Of a DNA stretch of 64,000 nt, positions 9,232 through 18,013 are shown piece by piece (the first letter of the stretch is position 1; each line of letters begins with the position of its first letter). The translations under genes were made by a program, and so were the position numbers. A model generated the notes under the pieces. The model worked only from the letters and a program-made list of their open reading frames with translations. It was not told the origin of the DNA and did not search any database. The stretch comes from Komagataeibacter melomenusus (lineage in GTDB: Bacteria; Pseudomonadota; Alphaproteobacteria; Acetobacterales; Acetobacteraceae): positions 1 to 64,000 of the forward strand of contig NZ_JABJWC010000009.1 of NCBI RefSeq assembly GCF_013155395.1, written 5' to 3'.

Positions 9232-9306
9232 GTTTTTGGTGAAGCTTTTTTCAAAAAGCTTCGAAAAGAAGCCGCTTTTTTGAAAAAAGGCGGCACCCAA
9301 AAACTT
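9232..9306. repeat. Dispersed intergenic repeat, full copy C
   Basis: GTTTTTGGTGAAGC...GGCGGCACCCAAAAACT with both arms: GAAGCTTTTTTCAAAAAGCTTC (9241-9262) and GCCGCTTTTTTGAAAAAAGGCGGC (9271-9294). It fills most of the gap between convergent helicase and serS genes, 11 bp and 10 bp from their stop codons. Confidence 0.88.
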
Positions 9307-9316
9307 CTGATTTTCT

Positions 9317-10582
9317 TCAGCGGATGATGTCGATCCCGCCCATGTAAGGCCGCAGCACCTCCGGCACGGTGATGGTGCCATCCTCGTTCTGGTAGTTTTC
9401 CATCACCGCGATCAGCGTGCGGCCCACGGCAAGGCCGGAACCATTGAGCGTGTGCACGAAGGCGGGCTTGCCATCGGCCGCGCGGTAGCGGGCATTCATG
9501 CGCCGGGCCTGGAAGTCGCGCGTGGTGGAGCACGACGAGATCTCGCGCCACGCCTTCTGGCCGGGCAGCCAGGCCTCGAGGTCGAAGGTCTTGGCCGCGC
9601 CAAAGCCGGTATCCCCCGCGCACAGCAGCAGGCGGCGATAGGGGATGCCCAGCTTCTCCAGCACCATCTCGGCACAGCGGGTCATGCGCTCGTGCTCGGC
9701 ATCACTTTCCTCCGGCGTGGTGATGCTGACCATCTCCACCTTCTGGAACTGGTGCTGGCGCAGCATGCCGCGCGTATCCCGCCCTGCCGCCCCCGCCTCG
9801 CTGCGAAAGCATGAGGAAAGCGCCACCAGCCTGCGCGGCAGCACGGAGCTGGGCAGGATCTGGCCCGAAACACTGGCCGTGAGCGGTACCTCGGCGGTGG
9901 GGATGAGCCAGCGGCCATCTTCGGTGCGGAAGGACTGGTCGGCAAATTTGGGCAGCTTGTCGGTGCCGTACATGGCCTCGTTATTGACCAGCACCGGCAC
10001 GGCTGTTTCCTCATAGCCGTTATCGGTGGTGTGCAGGTCGAGCATGAACTGGCCCAGGGCGCGCTCCATGCGGGCCAGTGCGCCGCGCAGCACCACGAAG
10101 CGCGCCCCCGACAGGCGCGATGCGGTCTCGAAATCCATCAGGCCCAGCGCCTCGCCCAGCTCGAAATGTTCGCGCGGGGTGAAGCTGAATTCGCGCACCA
10201 CGCCATTGCGGTGCACTTCCACGTTGGCGCTTTCATCCGCCCCATCGGGCACCGACGGATCAAGCTGGTTGGGCAGGCGCTCGAGCGTGCCGCGAATCTG
10301 GCCATCGAGTTCGGCAACCCGGGTCTGGAGTGCTTCCATCCGCGCCTTGCCATGGGCCACGCGCTCTTCAAGTGCTGCGGTATCCGCGCCGGATTTGCGC
10401 AAGGCCCCGATCTCTTTGGAGATCTTCTTGCGGCTGGCCTGAAGCTCCTGCAATTCGGTCTCGGCGGCGCGGCGCTCGGTGTCCAGCAGCAGCACGCCAT
10501 CGGCCACGGCGGGCGCCCCGCGCCGTTTCAGGGCAGCATCAAAGCCTGCGGGGTCGGCGCGTAGGGCACGCAGGTCGTGCAT
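9317..10582 (-). CDS. serS: Seryl-tRNA synthetase
   Basis: Charges tRNA-Ser with serine. The 421-aa product has the family layout: N-terminal antiparallel coiled-coil arm (about residues 30-105, rich in Lys, Glu and Leu) that grips the long variable arm of tRNA-Ser, then the class II core. Motif 2 appears around [21 protein letters not shown] and motif 3 around [17 protein letters not shown]. The start ATG overlaps the tatC stop (ATGA), so it is the last gene of a scpA-scpB-tatB-tatC-serS string. The downstream border is a dispersed repeat. Confidence 0.97.
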   Translation of the reverse strand: MHDLRALRADPAGFDAALKRRGAPAVADGVLLLDTERRAAETELQELQASRKKISKEIGALRKSGADTAALEERVAHGKARMEALQTRVAELDGQIRGTLERLPNQLDPSVPDGADESANVEVHRNGVVREFSFTPREHFELGEALGLMDFETASRLSGARFVVLRGALARMERALGQFMLDLHTTDNGYEETAVPVLVNNEAMYGTDKLPKFADQSFRTEDGRWLIPTAEVPLTASVSGQILPSSVLPRRLVALSSCFRSEAGAAGRDTRGMLRQHQFQKVEMVSITTPEESDAEHERMTRCAEMVLEKLGIPYRRLLLCAGDTGFGAAKTFDLEAWLPGQKAWREISSCSTTRDFQARRMNARYRAADGKPAFVHTLNGSGLAVGRTLIAVMENYQNEDGTITVPEVLRPYMGGIDIIR

Positions 10583-11391
10583 CAGGGGGTCTCCTCGGTT
10601 TCTTCAGGCGGTCTGCGCGGCTCGACAAGGCGGGCGCAGAGAATGGAAATTTCGTACAGCCCGATCAGCGGCACGGCCAGGCCGGTCTGGGTAATGACAT
10701 CGGGCGGGGTGAGAATGGCAGCCGCCACGAACGCGCCCACATAGGCGTAGCGCCGCACCTTCGCCAGCCCCCTTGACGTGACCAGCCCCACGCGGGCCAT
10801 CAGCGTGAGCACCACCGGCAGCTCGAACGCCATGCCGAACGCCAGGATCAGCTTCATCACCAGCGAGAGGTATTCCGACACCTTGGCCTGAAGCTCGATC
10901 TGCAACCCGTCCTGCCCGTCCGCCGTCTGGAACGACAGGAAGAACTTCCACGCGGCGGGGAAGATGAAGTAGTAGGCCAGCGCGGCACCGATGGCGAACA
11001 TGATGGGGGTGGCCACGAGGAAGGGCGCGAAAGCCCGCTTTTCGCTCTTGTACAGACCGGGTGCGATGAAGATCCATGCCTGCACCGCCACCATGGGGAA
11101 TGACAGGCAGGCCGCGCCGAAGAAGGCGACCTTCATGTAGGTGAAGAAGGCTTCGTACAGCGCGGTATAGATCAGGTGCGGCTGCTCGCCCTTCTGGCGC
11201 ATGATGTCGCCCAGCGGCTTGGCGAGGAAGAAGTAGATCTGCTCGGAATAGTAGTAGCAGACCGCAAAGCACGCCACGAACGACACCATCGACCACAGCA
11301 GCCTGCGCCGCAGTTCGACAAGGTGCTCGAGCAGCGGCATGGGCTGGTCATCAATGGCGTCCGGGTTGGGGCTTTCGTCTTGGGCGTCCAT
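10582..11391 (-). CDS. tatC: Sec-independent protein translocase subunit TatC
   Basis: Core receptor of the twin-arginine translocase, which exports folded proteins across the inner membrane. The 269-aa protein has the six hydrophobic segments of the family and the conserved N-terminal [18 protein letters not shown] region that binds the RR signal peptide, with the key HLxELRRR motif. FGxAFELP is present as [11 protein letters not shown]. It sits 7 bp downstream of tatB and overlaps serS by 1 bp. A candidate Tat substrate in this window is the endoglucanase CMCax (39980 region). Confidence 0.95.
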   Translation of the reverse strand: MDAQDESPNPDAIDDQPMPLLEHLVELRRRLLWSMVSFVACFAVCYYYSEQIYFFLAKPLGDIMRQKGEQPHLIYTALYEAFFTYMKVAFFGAACLSFPMVAVQAWIFIAPGLYKSEKRAFAPFLVATPIMFAIGAALAYYFIFPAAWKFFLSFQTADGQDGLQIELQAKVSEYLSLVMKLILAFGMAFELPVVLTLMARVGLVTSRGLAKVRRYAYVGAFVAAAILTPPDVITQTGLAVPLIGLYEISILCARLVEPRRPPEETEETP

Positions 11392-11398
11392 CGTGTTC

Positions 11399-11959
11399 CT
11401 ATTCCTGCCCTGCGGGGTTCACGCCAACGCGCTGGCCACGGTGAATGACCCGGACTGGCGGCAGGAAGGCAGGGGGGGTAAGGCGCGGCAGTTCGGCGGC
11501 GATGCGCCGGGCGGCGCGGGGTGGCAGGAAATCGGGCGCATCGGGTGCGTCCACCTCCGCAGGGTCTGCATCGACAAGGGGCGGGATGTAGTGGCGTGAG
11601 GGAATGGCCTGCTCGGGCAGGGATGATGCAGGCGTTGTAACGGGTGCGGACATGGCGGACTGCGCCGCCTCATGCGTATCATCAAGCGAGCGGCGCAGGG
11701 CGCCATCGCCGTCAATGGCGCTCATGATCTTGTCGCGCACGTTCATGCGCTTGAGCTGGCCAAGCTGGTCGCGCGCCTCGGTCAGGTCGGCCTCGCGCAC
11801 CATCTCATCCACATGCGACTGGAACTCGGTGGCAAGGCCGCGGGCCTTCTTGATCAGCCCGGTGACGGTGCGGATGGCGACAGGCATGTCCTTCGGCCCG
11901 ATCAGCAGCAGGCCCACCACCCCGATCAGGGCAAATTCAGACCATGCGAAATCGAACAT
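11399..11959 (-). CDS. tatB: Twin-arginine translocase subunit TatB
   Basis: Single-span membrane protein that forms the Tat receptor with TatC. The N-terminus MFDFAWSEFALIGVVGLLLIGP has the transmembrane segment with the conserved Glu near position 8, ending at the Gly-Pro hinge, followed by an amphipathic helix. The C-terminal half (about 110-186) is a long Pro/Ala-rich tail typical of TatB rather than TatA. No separate tatA lies between scpB and tatB: only 78 bp separate them. Confidence 0.92.
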   Translation of the reverse strand: MFDFAWSEFALIGVVGLLLIGPKDMPVAIRTVTGLIKKARGLATEFQSHVDEMVREADLTEARDQLGQLKRMNVRDKIMSAIDGDGALRRSLDDTHEAAQSAMSAPVTTPASSLPEQAIPSRHYIPPLVDADPAEVDAPDAPDFLPPRAARRIAAELPRLTPPAFLPPVRVIHRGQRVGVNPAGQE

Positions 11960-12037
11960 CAGCCGTTCCTTCCCTACCGCGCCCGCCCCTTGCGGCCCGC
12001 GCAGAACCGTACATCATCATCCTGCTCCGCACACCTA

Positions 12038-12733
12038 TCACGCCACGGGCGCGTCAGGAACCTCATCCGGCGCATCATCGCCTCCGTCCGCCGCCTGCAT
12101 GCCACCGGGCGGTTCGGATGCCGCATCGGGCACATCCACCAGCAGTTCCTCGCGCCGGGGCAGGTCGCCCAGGTCCTTGAGGCCAAAATGGCGCAGGAAG
12201 CCGCTTGACGTGCCCCACAGGATCGGCCGCCCCGGCACTTCCTTGCGGCCCAGCGGCATGATGAGTTCGGCCTCGAGCAGCGTGTCGAGCACCTGCTGGC
12301 TCAGGCTCACACCGCGAATTTCCTCGATCTCGGCGCGCGTGCAGGGCTGGTGGTAGGCGATGATGGCCAGCGTCTCCATGGTCGAGCGCGCCAGCCTGCG
12401 CGGGCGCGGCATCACGCGGGTCAGGCGCGGAGCAAGGTCAGGGGCTGTGCGGAACTGCCAGCCCCCCGCCACCTCGACCAGTTCCACCCCGCGCCCGGCA
12501 TACTGCGCGCCAAGGGCGGCCAGCGTGGCTGCCACATAGGCATCGCGGTCGGCGGTATCATGCGGGATGCCGCCCTGCGCGCCGAGCACCTCGGCAATGG
12601 CGCGGGTGCTGAGCGGGTCGGCACGGGCGAAGATCAGGGCCTCGACAAGGCGCAGCGAAAAATCACGCACCGTGATGTCTTCCGCCCCGTCCTGCACGGG
12701 CGCGATGAGATCAGGCTGCTCGGGGTCGTTCAT
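12038..12733 (-). CDS. scpB: Segregation and condensation protein ScpB
   Basis: Winged-helix partner of the SMC-ScpA condensin that compacts and segregates the chromosome. The 231-aa product shows the family core: VEALIFARADPLS, a VEVAGGWQFRT strand pair, and the ETLAIIAYHQPCTRAEIEEIRGV second winged helix. A low-complexity acidic tail follows (from about residue 200). The start codon overlaps the scpA stop. Confidence 0.94.
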   Translation of the reverse strand: MNDPEQPDLIAPVQDGAEDITVRDFSLRLVEALIFARADPLSTRAIAEVLGAQGGIPHDTADRDAYVAATLAALGAQYAGRGVELVEVAGGWQFRTAPDLAPRLTRVMPRPRRLARSTMETLAIIAYHQPCTRAEIEEIRGVSLSQQVLDTLLEAELIMPLGRKEVPGRPILWGTSSGFLRHFGLKDLGDLPRREELLVDVPDAASEPPGGMQAADGGDDAPDEVPDAPVA

Positions 12734-13590
12734 CAGGGCCTCTCGCCTTCTGGTTGCATGGGGGCGGCGGGGTGGTCAGCCGCCATCCGTTCACGCAGCA
12801 GGATGCGGCCAAACTGTTCCGCCTGCCGCAGTTCGATCGTGCCATTGCGCGCCATCTCCAGGCTGGCCAGCAGCGTGCCCGCCACGGCGGCCCTCCGGCC
12901 GGTCTCGGCCAGGGGGCCAGCGCTGTCCGCCCCGGTGGCAGGGGGCAGGAAGGCCTCGAGCTCGCACCAGCCCACGGGCATGAGCGTGCCGAGCATGCGC
13001 CGCAGCCGCTCCAGCGCATCCTGCACGGTCCAGAACCGGGGCGGGCGCGGCTGGTAGGTGGCCTTGCGCGCGCGCCGCCGCATGGCGGCCATATAACCGC
13101 GCATGAGTTGCGGCACATCCACCGCCAGCCCCGAGCGGTCGATCGCCACAAGGCTTTCGGCCTGCCCGCGTTCAAACACCTCATGGCCAAGCTGGTCACG
13201 CGCGCCGAGCCAGCGGCCCAGTTGCACCATGCGCTCAAGCTCGAGCAGGCGCTCGTGCAGGAGGGCTGCCGCATCCTCGGCATCAATGTCTTCGCCGTCA
13301 TCCTCGGGCAGCAGCAGGCGCGACTTGAGCCAGGCCAGCCATGCCGCCATCACCAGCCAGTCCGCCGCCTGCTCCAGCCGCACGGCGGGAATGGTCCGCA
13401 CCACCACCAGAAACTGCTCGACAAGCTGCAGGATGGAAATGCGCCACAGATCCACCTTCTGCGCCCGGGCGAGTTCAAGCAGCAGGTCCATTGGCCCGTC
13501 AAACCCGTCAAGATGCACGATGGGCGAGGTCGGCTGCCCCTGCAGGGCAGGCGCGCCTGCGCCCCGCCCCGCCTCATCTGGCTGGGTCAT
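12733..13590 (-). CDS. scpA: Segregation and condensation protein ScpA (kleisin)
   Basis: Kleisin subunit bridging the SMC heads. The 285-aa protein contains the N-terminal FDGPMDLLLELARAQKVDLWRISI kleisin signature around residues 29-53 and LEQAADWLVMAAWLAWLKSRLLLP. The C-terminal winged-helix region lies near GWCELEAFLP. The first about 25 residues are low complexity and probably disordered. It lies 9 bp after the SPOR-domain gene and overlaps scpB, giving strong evidence for co-transcription. Confidence 0.95.
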   Translation of the reverse strand: MTQPDEAGRGAGAPALQGQPTSPIVHLDGFDGPMDLLLELARAQKVDLWRISILQLVEQFLVVVRTIPAVRLEQAADWLVMAAWLAWLKSRLLLPEDDGEDIDAEDAAALLHERLLELERMVQLGRWLGARDQLGHEVFERGQAESLVAIDRSGLAVDVPQLMRGYMAAMRRRARKATYQPRPPRFWTVQDALERLRRMLGTLMPVGWCELEAFLPPATGADSAGPLAETGRRAAVAGTLLASLEMARNGTIELRQAEQFGRILLRERMAADHPAAPMQPEGERP

Positions 13591-13599
13591 GGAGTGCGC

Positions 13600-14583
13600 T
13601 CAGGAATGGACCGGTTCACACGGCAGGCTTTTGGCCTTGACCTTCTCGCACACCGATGCCGCCTGCGCCTTGCTCAACCCCTTGATGCGCAGGCGGTAGA
13701 ATGTCTTGCCGCCCCGCTCCGCCTTGATGACGGCAGGCTGGTATGGGCCAAACACGCCGGGATAACGGCTGAGGAGGCTGCTCCAGTTTTTCAGCGCCGC
13801 CTCCTGCGAATCAAGGGCCGCAAGCTGCACGCCATAGGCCCCATTGCCCTCATTGAGCGCGCGCGGCACCGGCGGCGGCAGGGTGGCGGGTGCCTCCTCG
13901 GCCTGCTTTACCGGTTCCGCGGGCTTCTGGGCGGCCTCCTGCGGGGCGGGCTCGGTCGCGGCGGGCGTCTCGGCAGGTGGCGGGGCGGCGGCCGTGGTGG
14001 TGGCTGGCGCAGGGGTATTGCCACCATCGGCGCTGTCGCCGCCCGGTGGCGGGCCATACTGCCGGGCCATGGCATCGGGCTGGGGCTGCTCGGGCGGGGG
14101 CGAGAGGCGCATCACGCCACCATCAGCGGCCATGCCATCGCCCGCACCCAGAATCTGCATGCCGCCCGGATCGGCCGGCTTGACGCGCACCGGCCCCGGC
14201 GGGGGGCCAAGCACCGCAATCCCGCCTTCATGGTGGCCGAAGAGCGACCAGCCGCCAATCGCCAGGACCAGAATGCCGCCAAGCCCCGCCGCGCCATAGA
14301 CCAGCTTGCGCGTGAGCGGGTCATCGCCCAGCAGGCTGCTGCCCGCAAACCGCGCCAGCAGGGCCTTGAAATCGGTGCCACCCCGGCCCCCACGCGCGGA
14401 TGGGCGCTGGCCGATATCATCAGCCGGCTCCATGGGCGCGCGCGTGTTCAGGTCGGGGTTGGAATCCGTGCCCATGCGCTCGCGCGTGGGCGGGCGCTCG
14501 GCATAGGGATCGGGTGCTGCCGGGCTGTCCCGCCGGAGGTCATCGGGGCCACCATTGCGCGGCGGGGTATCGTCAGGACTCAT
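13600..14583 (-). CDS. SPOR-domain membrane protein
   Basis: A 327-aa bitopic inner-membrane protein: cytoplasmic N-terminus (1 to about 85), a single membrane segment near LVYGAAGLGGILVLAIGG, then a long Pro/Ala-rich periplasmic linker. The C-terminal SPOR domain (about 250-327) contains YGVQLAALDSQEAALKNWSSL...YRLRIKGLSKAQAASVC. SPOR domains bind denuded septal peptidoglycan, so a role at the division site is likely. It overlaps the argS stop by 4 bp and precedes scpA by 9 bp. In many alphaproteobacteria nagZ lies here, but it is not in this window. Confidence 0.88.
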   Translation of the reverse strand: MSPDDTPPRNGGPDDLRRDSPAAPDPYAERPPTRERMGTDSNPDLNTRAPMEPADDIGQRPSARGGRGGTDFKALLARFAGSSLLGDDPLTRKLVYGAAGLGGILVLAIGGWSLFGHHEGGIAVLGPPPGPVRVKPADPGGMQILGAGDGMAADGGVMRLSPPPEQPQPDAMARQYGPPPGGDSADGGNTPAPATTTAAAPPPAETPAATEPAPQEAAQKPAEPVKQAEEAPATLPPPVPRALNEGNGAYGVQLAALDSQEAALKNWSSLLSRYPGVFGPYQPAVIKAERGGKTFYRLRIKGLSKAQAASVCEKVKAKSLPCEPVHS

Positions 14584-16385
14584 CGCATCTCCTCGACCGG
14601 CTGCACGCCGAGCACGTTCAGGCCCGAACGCAGCACGGTTGCCGTCGCCTCGACAAGGGCGAGTTTCGTGCGGGTTGCGGCCACGTCATCTTCCTGCACG
14701 AAGCGCAGGGTCGTGTCATCCTTGCCCCGGTTCCACAGCGCATGGAAATCGGAGGCCAGTTCATTGAGATAGAACGCAATGCGGTGCGGCTCATGCGCGC
14801 TGGCCGCCGACTCGACCATGCGCGGCCACTGCGCCATGCGCTGCAAGAGCGCCAGTTCCGCATCCGCCACCAGCCCCGACAGGTCGGCGGTTGCCAGCTC
14901 GGCAGGGGTCAGGCCGCCGGGCAGCCTGCCCGCATTGGCAAGGCCCGCCGCCGCCCGCAGCACCGAGCAGCAGCGCGCATGGGCATACTGCACGTAAAAG
15001 ACCGGGTTGTCGCGGCTCTGGGCCACGACCTGGTCAAGGTCGAACTCCATCTGCGCGTCGGCCTTGCGGGTAAGCATGGTAAAGCGCACCGCGTCACGCC
15101 CCACCTCATCGATCAGGTCGCGCAGGGTGACGAACGTGCCCGCGCGCTTGGACATGCGCACCGGCTGCCCATCGCGCACGATGCGCACGATCTGGCAGAG
15201 CAGCACATCAAGCACCGGGCGGCCATCGGTAGCCAGTGCCGCAACGGCAGCCTTCATGCGCGTGACGTAGCCGCCATGATCGGCACCCCATACATCGACC
15301 AGCACATCCGCACCCCGGCGGATCTTGTCGGCATGGTAGCCGATGTCATTGGCGAAATAGGTGTTCGAGCCATCCGACTTGCGCAGGGGCCGGTCCACGT
15401 CATCGCCAAATTCAGTGGAGCGGAACAGGGTCTGGGGGCGGGCCTCCCAGTCATCGGGCAGCTTGCCCTTGGGGGGCTCGAGCACGCCTTCGTAGATCAG
15501 GCCCTTATCCTCGAGCTTTTTGATGGCGCGGTCGGTCTCGCCATCGGCCAGAATCTTCGCCTCGCTGGTGAACACGTCATGATGCACGCCAAGGGCGGCC
15601 AGATCCGCGCGGATCATGCCCATCATGGTATCGACCGCCTCTTTTTTCACGGTCTCGAGCCACAGGGCGGGATCGGCGGGCTTCAGACCAGGGGCGGCGA
15701 GGCTGTCGCCATGTTTTTTGGCCAGCGCCTCGCCTACGGGCACCAGATAGTCACCGCCGTACTGGATCGCGCCACCGGGCACGACGGCTGCGAATTCCGC
15801 CTCCGTCACGGTAGTGTGCAGCGCCTGCAGGTAGCGCCAGTACGTAGCCCAGGCCAGCGCGATCACCTGCGCGCCAGCATCGTTGATGTAATATTCTTTC
15901 GTAACGTCATACCCCGCCTTGGCCAGCAGGTTGGCCAGCACGTCACCCACCACGGCGCCACGGCAGTGGCCCACATGCATCGGCCCCGTGGGGTTGGCCG
16001 AGACATATTCCACATTCACCTTGACGCCACGGCCTGCGCTGCTCGTGCCGTAGGCCTCGCCTGCGTGCAGCACGTCACGGGCCACGGCCTGCCACACGGC
16101 GGGCGCAAGGCGCATGTTGACAAAGCCCGGCCCCGCCACCTCGGCCTGCGCGATGCCGGGCACGCTGGCCAGCGCCGTGACCAGTTCGCCCGCGATCTCG
16201 GCCGGGCGGCGGCGGGCCGCCTTGGAGATGACCAGAGCCGCATTGGTGGCCAGGTCGCCATGCGCGGGGTCGCGGGTCGGTGTTACCTCAACGCGCTCAA
16301 GGGCTGCCGGGGGCAGGTCGGGCATGATGGCGCGCAGCGCATCGCGCACATGCGTGAGGTAACGGGCGAACAGACTGTCTGACAT
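14580..16385 (-). CDS. argS: Arginyl-tRNA synthetase
   Basis: Charges tRNA-Arg. At 601 aa it has the N-terminal Add-1 domain and then the class I core. The HIGH-like motif is present as SANPTGPMHVGHCRGAV near residue 130. The KMSKS equivalent is MSKRAGTFVTLRDLID near 400, and the anticodon-binding alpha-helical C-domain ends VLNVLGVQPVEEMR. The start is MSDSLFARYL. It heads the argS-SPOR-scpA-scpB-tatB-tatC-serS string. Confidence 0.97.
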   Translation of the reverse strand: MSDSLFARYLTHVRDALRAIMPDLPPAALERVEVTPTRDPAHGDLATNAALVISKAARRRPAEIAGELVTALASVPGIAQAEVAGPGFVNMRLAPAVWQAVARDVLHAGEAYGTSSAGRGVKVNVEYVSANPTGPMHVGHCRGAVVGDVLANLLAKAGYDVTKEYYINDAGAQVIALAWATYWRYLQALHTTVTEAEFAAVVPGGAIQYGGDYLVPVGEALAKKHGDSLAAPGLKPADPALWLETVKKEAVDTMMGMIRADLAALGVHHDVFTSEAKILADGETDRAIKKLEDKGLIYEGVLEPPKGKLPDDWEARPQTLFRSTEFGDDVDRPLRKSDGSNTYFANDIGYHADKIRRGADVLVDVWGADHGGYVTRMKAAVAALATDGRPVLDVLLCQIVRIVRDGQPVRMSKRAGTFVTLRDLIDEVGRDAVRFTMLTRKADAQMEFDLDQVVAQSRDNPVFYVQYAHARCCSVLRAAAGLANAGRLPGGLTPAELATADLSGLVADAELALLQRMAQWPRMVESAASAHEPHRIAFYLNELASDFHALWNRGKDDTTLRFVQEDDVAATRTKLALVEATATVLRSGLNVLGVQPVEEMR

Positions 16386-16865
16386 GCGGCTTGGTTTCCC
16401 AACAGATAACGATAACAGGCGCTGTGGCCCGGCATGGAATGGCCCGCCGGCATCGCGCCACGGCGGTGGCAGGCGGAGGATCGTGCTGCGCGTGTTTCAC
16501 CCCGGCGGGGACGGGTCCGTCAACCGTCGATATGCCTCCATTGTGCAGCGACCCGTCATACCGGCAGTATAATCGGCCGCGACCCGGCACGCACCTGCCA
16601 TGTCACGCCCCCCACCCGTAGCAGGGGCCTGGCGCAGGCGCCGATGGCCGGGATCGATTCGATCACAGGGCGGCCACGGTCGCGCTGCAATGGGCCATGG
16701 GCCGGAGCGGTCTGGACAGCGCAGGGTGCAGTGCTCATATAGGATCAGGACCAAGCCATGGATGAAACGGTAAAGGCCATATCACCGTACATCCATAACC
16801 CGCCCGCGGCCCGCCGCCAACATGCAGTGGTGCCGGCCTGCGTGCACAGATCATGGTGAAACCCG
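16386..16865. other. Divergent intergenic region argS / erpA-type gene
   Basis: 480 bp without a supported gene. All reading frames are short and have atypical composition. A TATAAT hexamer stands at 16568-16573 on the + strand, but no good -35 lies at the right spacing, so I do not call a promoter. In related genomes a dGTP triphosphohydrolase gene may sit between argS and the Fe-S gene. I see no remnant of one here. Confidence 0.5.
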
Positions 16866-17231
16866 ATGTCCACGCCCCCTTCCCCCCCGGCCGAGATGTT
16901 CCGCGTATCGGATTCGGCAGCAGATCGCCTGCGCGAAATTCTGGATGAACAGCCCGCCGCCCCCACGGGCGAGCCTGCTTTGCGGGTGGCGGTGGAGGCC
17001 GGTGGCTGCAACGGCTTTCAGTATAAATTCGCCCTTGAGCCCGAAACCCGCCCCGATGACATCGTGATTGCCGCAGGCACTGCCCGCGTACTCGTTGACC
17101 CCGCCAGCATGGACCTGCTGAGTGGCGCGGTGCTCGATTTTGATGACAGCCTGATGGGCGCGCATTTCACGGTGCGCAACCCGCATGCGGCGTCATCATG
17201 CGGGTGTGGCACCAGCTTCTCGGTGGAATGA
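16866..17231 (+). CDS. HesB/IscA/ErpA-type iron-sulfur cluster insertion protein
   Basis: A-type carrier that delivers Fe-S clusters to target proteins. The 121-aa product has the domain from about residue 12 (RVSDSAADRLREIL) and the three signature cysteines: one in VEAGGCNGFQY and a pair in SSCGCGTSF near the C-terminus. This fits ErpA/IscA. The first about 10 residues are a Pro-rich extension. Its stop codon overlaps the ATG of the exonuclease III gene. No isc or suf genes are present nearby, which favours the stand-alone ErpA role, but the subtype is inference. Confidence 0.88.
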   Translation: MSTPPSPPAEMFRVSDSAADRLREILDEQPAAPTGEPALRVAVEAGGCNGFQYKFALEPETRPDDIVIAAGTARVLVDPASMDLLSGAVLDFDDSLMGAHFTVRNPHAASSCGCGTSFSVE

Positions 17232-18013
17232 TGAAATTCGTTACCTGGAACGTCAATTCCATCCGCCAGCGCCTTGACCATGTGCTTGACTACCTTGCCC
17301 GCGAGCAGCCCGACGTGCTGGCGTTGCAGGAGATCAAGTGCGCCACCGAGATCTTCCCCGCCGATGCATTCAGGGCGGCAGGCTATGACAGCATCGTGGT
17401 CGGGCAGAAAAGCTATAACGGCGTGGCCATCCTCACGCGCCTGCCGCATGAGGTCACGCACACCGCCCTGCCCGGCTGGGAGACCGACCCGCCACAGGCC
17501 CGCTACGTGGAAATTCGCGCAGGCGGGCTGGTTTTTGGCAATCTGTACCTGCCCAACGGCAATTCCGGCGGCAGTGCAGGCTACGACTCCAAGCTTGCCT
17601 TCATGGAGGCACTGGCCCTCCACGCCCATGCCATGCTTGCAGCCGGGCAGGACTTCGTGCTGCTGGGCGACTACAATGTCTGCCCCACCGATGAGGACTG
17701 CGCACCCGGCGCGCTCGCACCCGATGATGCGCTGGTGCGCCCGGCCAGCCGTGCTGCCTTCCGCCGCCTGCTCTGGCTCGGCCTGACCGATGCGCTGCGC
17801 GCGCTGCACCCGGTGGGGCGCTTTTATACCTTCTGGGATTATCAGGCCGCCGCCTGGCAGCGTGACAGCGGACTGCGCATCGACCATGCCCTGCTCTCGC
17901 CCCGCGTGGCCGAACGGCTGCTCACCGCCCTGCCCGCGCGTGACGAGCGCGGCAAGGCCCAGCCATCGGACCATGTGCCGCTGGCTGTTACAGTGGCCGA
18001 TGCTGCGGGCTGA
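17231..18013 (+). CDS. xth: Exodeoxyribonuclease III (AP endonuclease)
   Basis: Base-excision repair enzyme that cuts at abasic sites and trims 3' ends. The 260-aa product matches the ExoIII/Ape1 family: MKFVTWNVNSIRQR with the metal-ligand Asn, LALQEIKC with the metal-binding Glu, NLYLPNGN, LGDYNVCPTDED with the catalytic Asp/Asn pair, RIDHALLS and SDHVPLAV with the catalytic His. The start is at the ATG overlapping the preceding stop. An ATG one codon earlier is equally possible. Its last 26 bp overlap the convergent EipB-like gene. Confidence 0.95.
   Translation: MKFVTWNVNSIRQRLDHVLDYLAREQPDVLALQEIKCATEIFPADAFRAAGYDSIVVGQKSYNGVAILTRLPHEVTHTALPGWETDPPQARYVEIRAGGLVFGNLYLPNGNSGGSAGYDSKLAFMEALALHAHAMLAAGQDFVLLGDYNVCPTDEDCAPGALAPDDALVRPASRAAFRRLLWLGLTDALRALHPVGRFYTFWDYQAAAWQRDSGLRIDHALLSPRVAERLLTALPARDERGKAQPSDHVPLAVTVADAAG

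Noticed and set aside
11470-11476. G7 run in tatB as a phase-variation tract
   Set aside because: Seven bases in a GC-rich genome is not exceptional and the frame is intact in a poorly conserved tail.
14400-16382. 660-aa open frame on the + strand opposite argS
   Set aside because: It is the complement of a fully recognisable arginyl-tRNA synthetase and shows His/Gln/Arg-rich shadow composition.
16434-16754. Several short frames in the argS-erpA gap as a possible decayed dgt
   Set aside because: None contains the HD-domain motifs of dGTPase, and frames on both strands are equally open, as expected by chance at this GC content.
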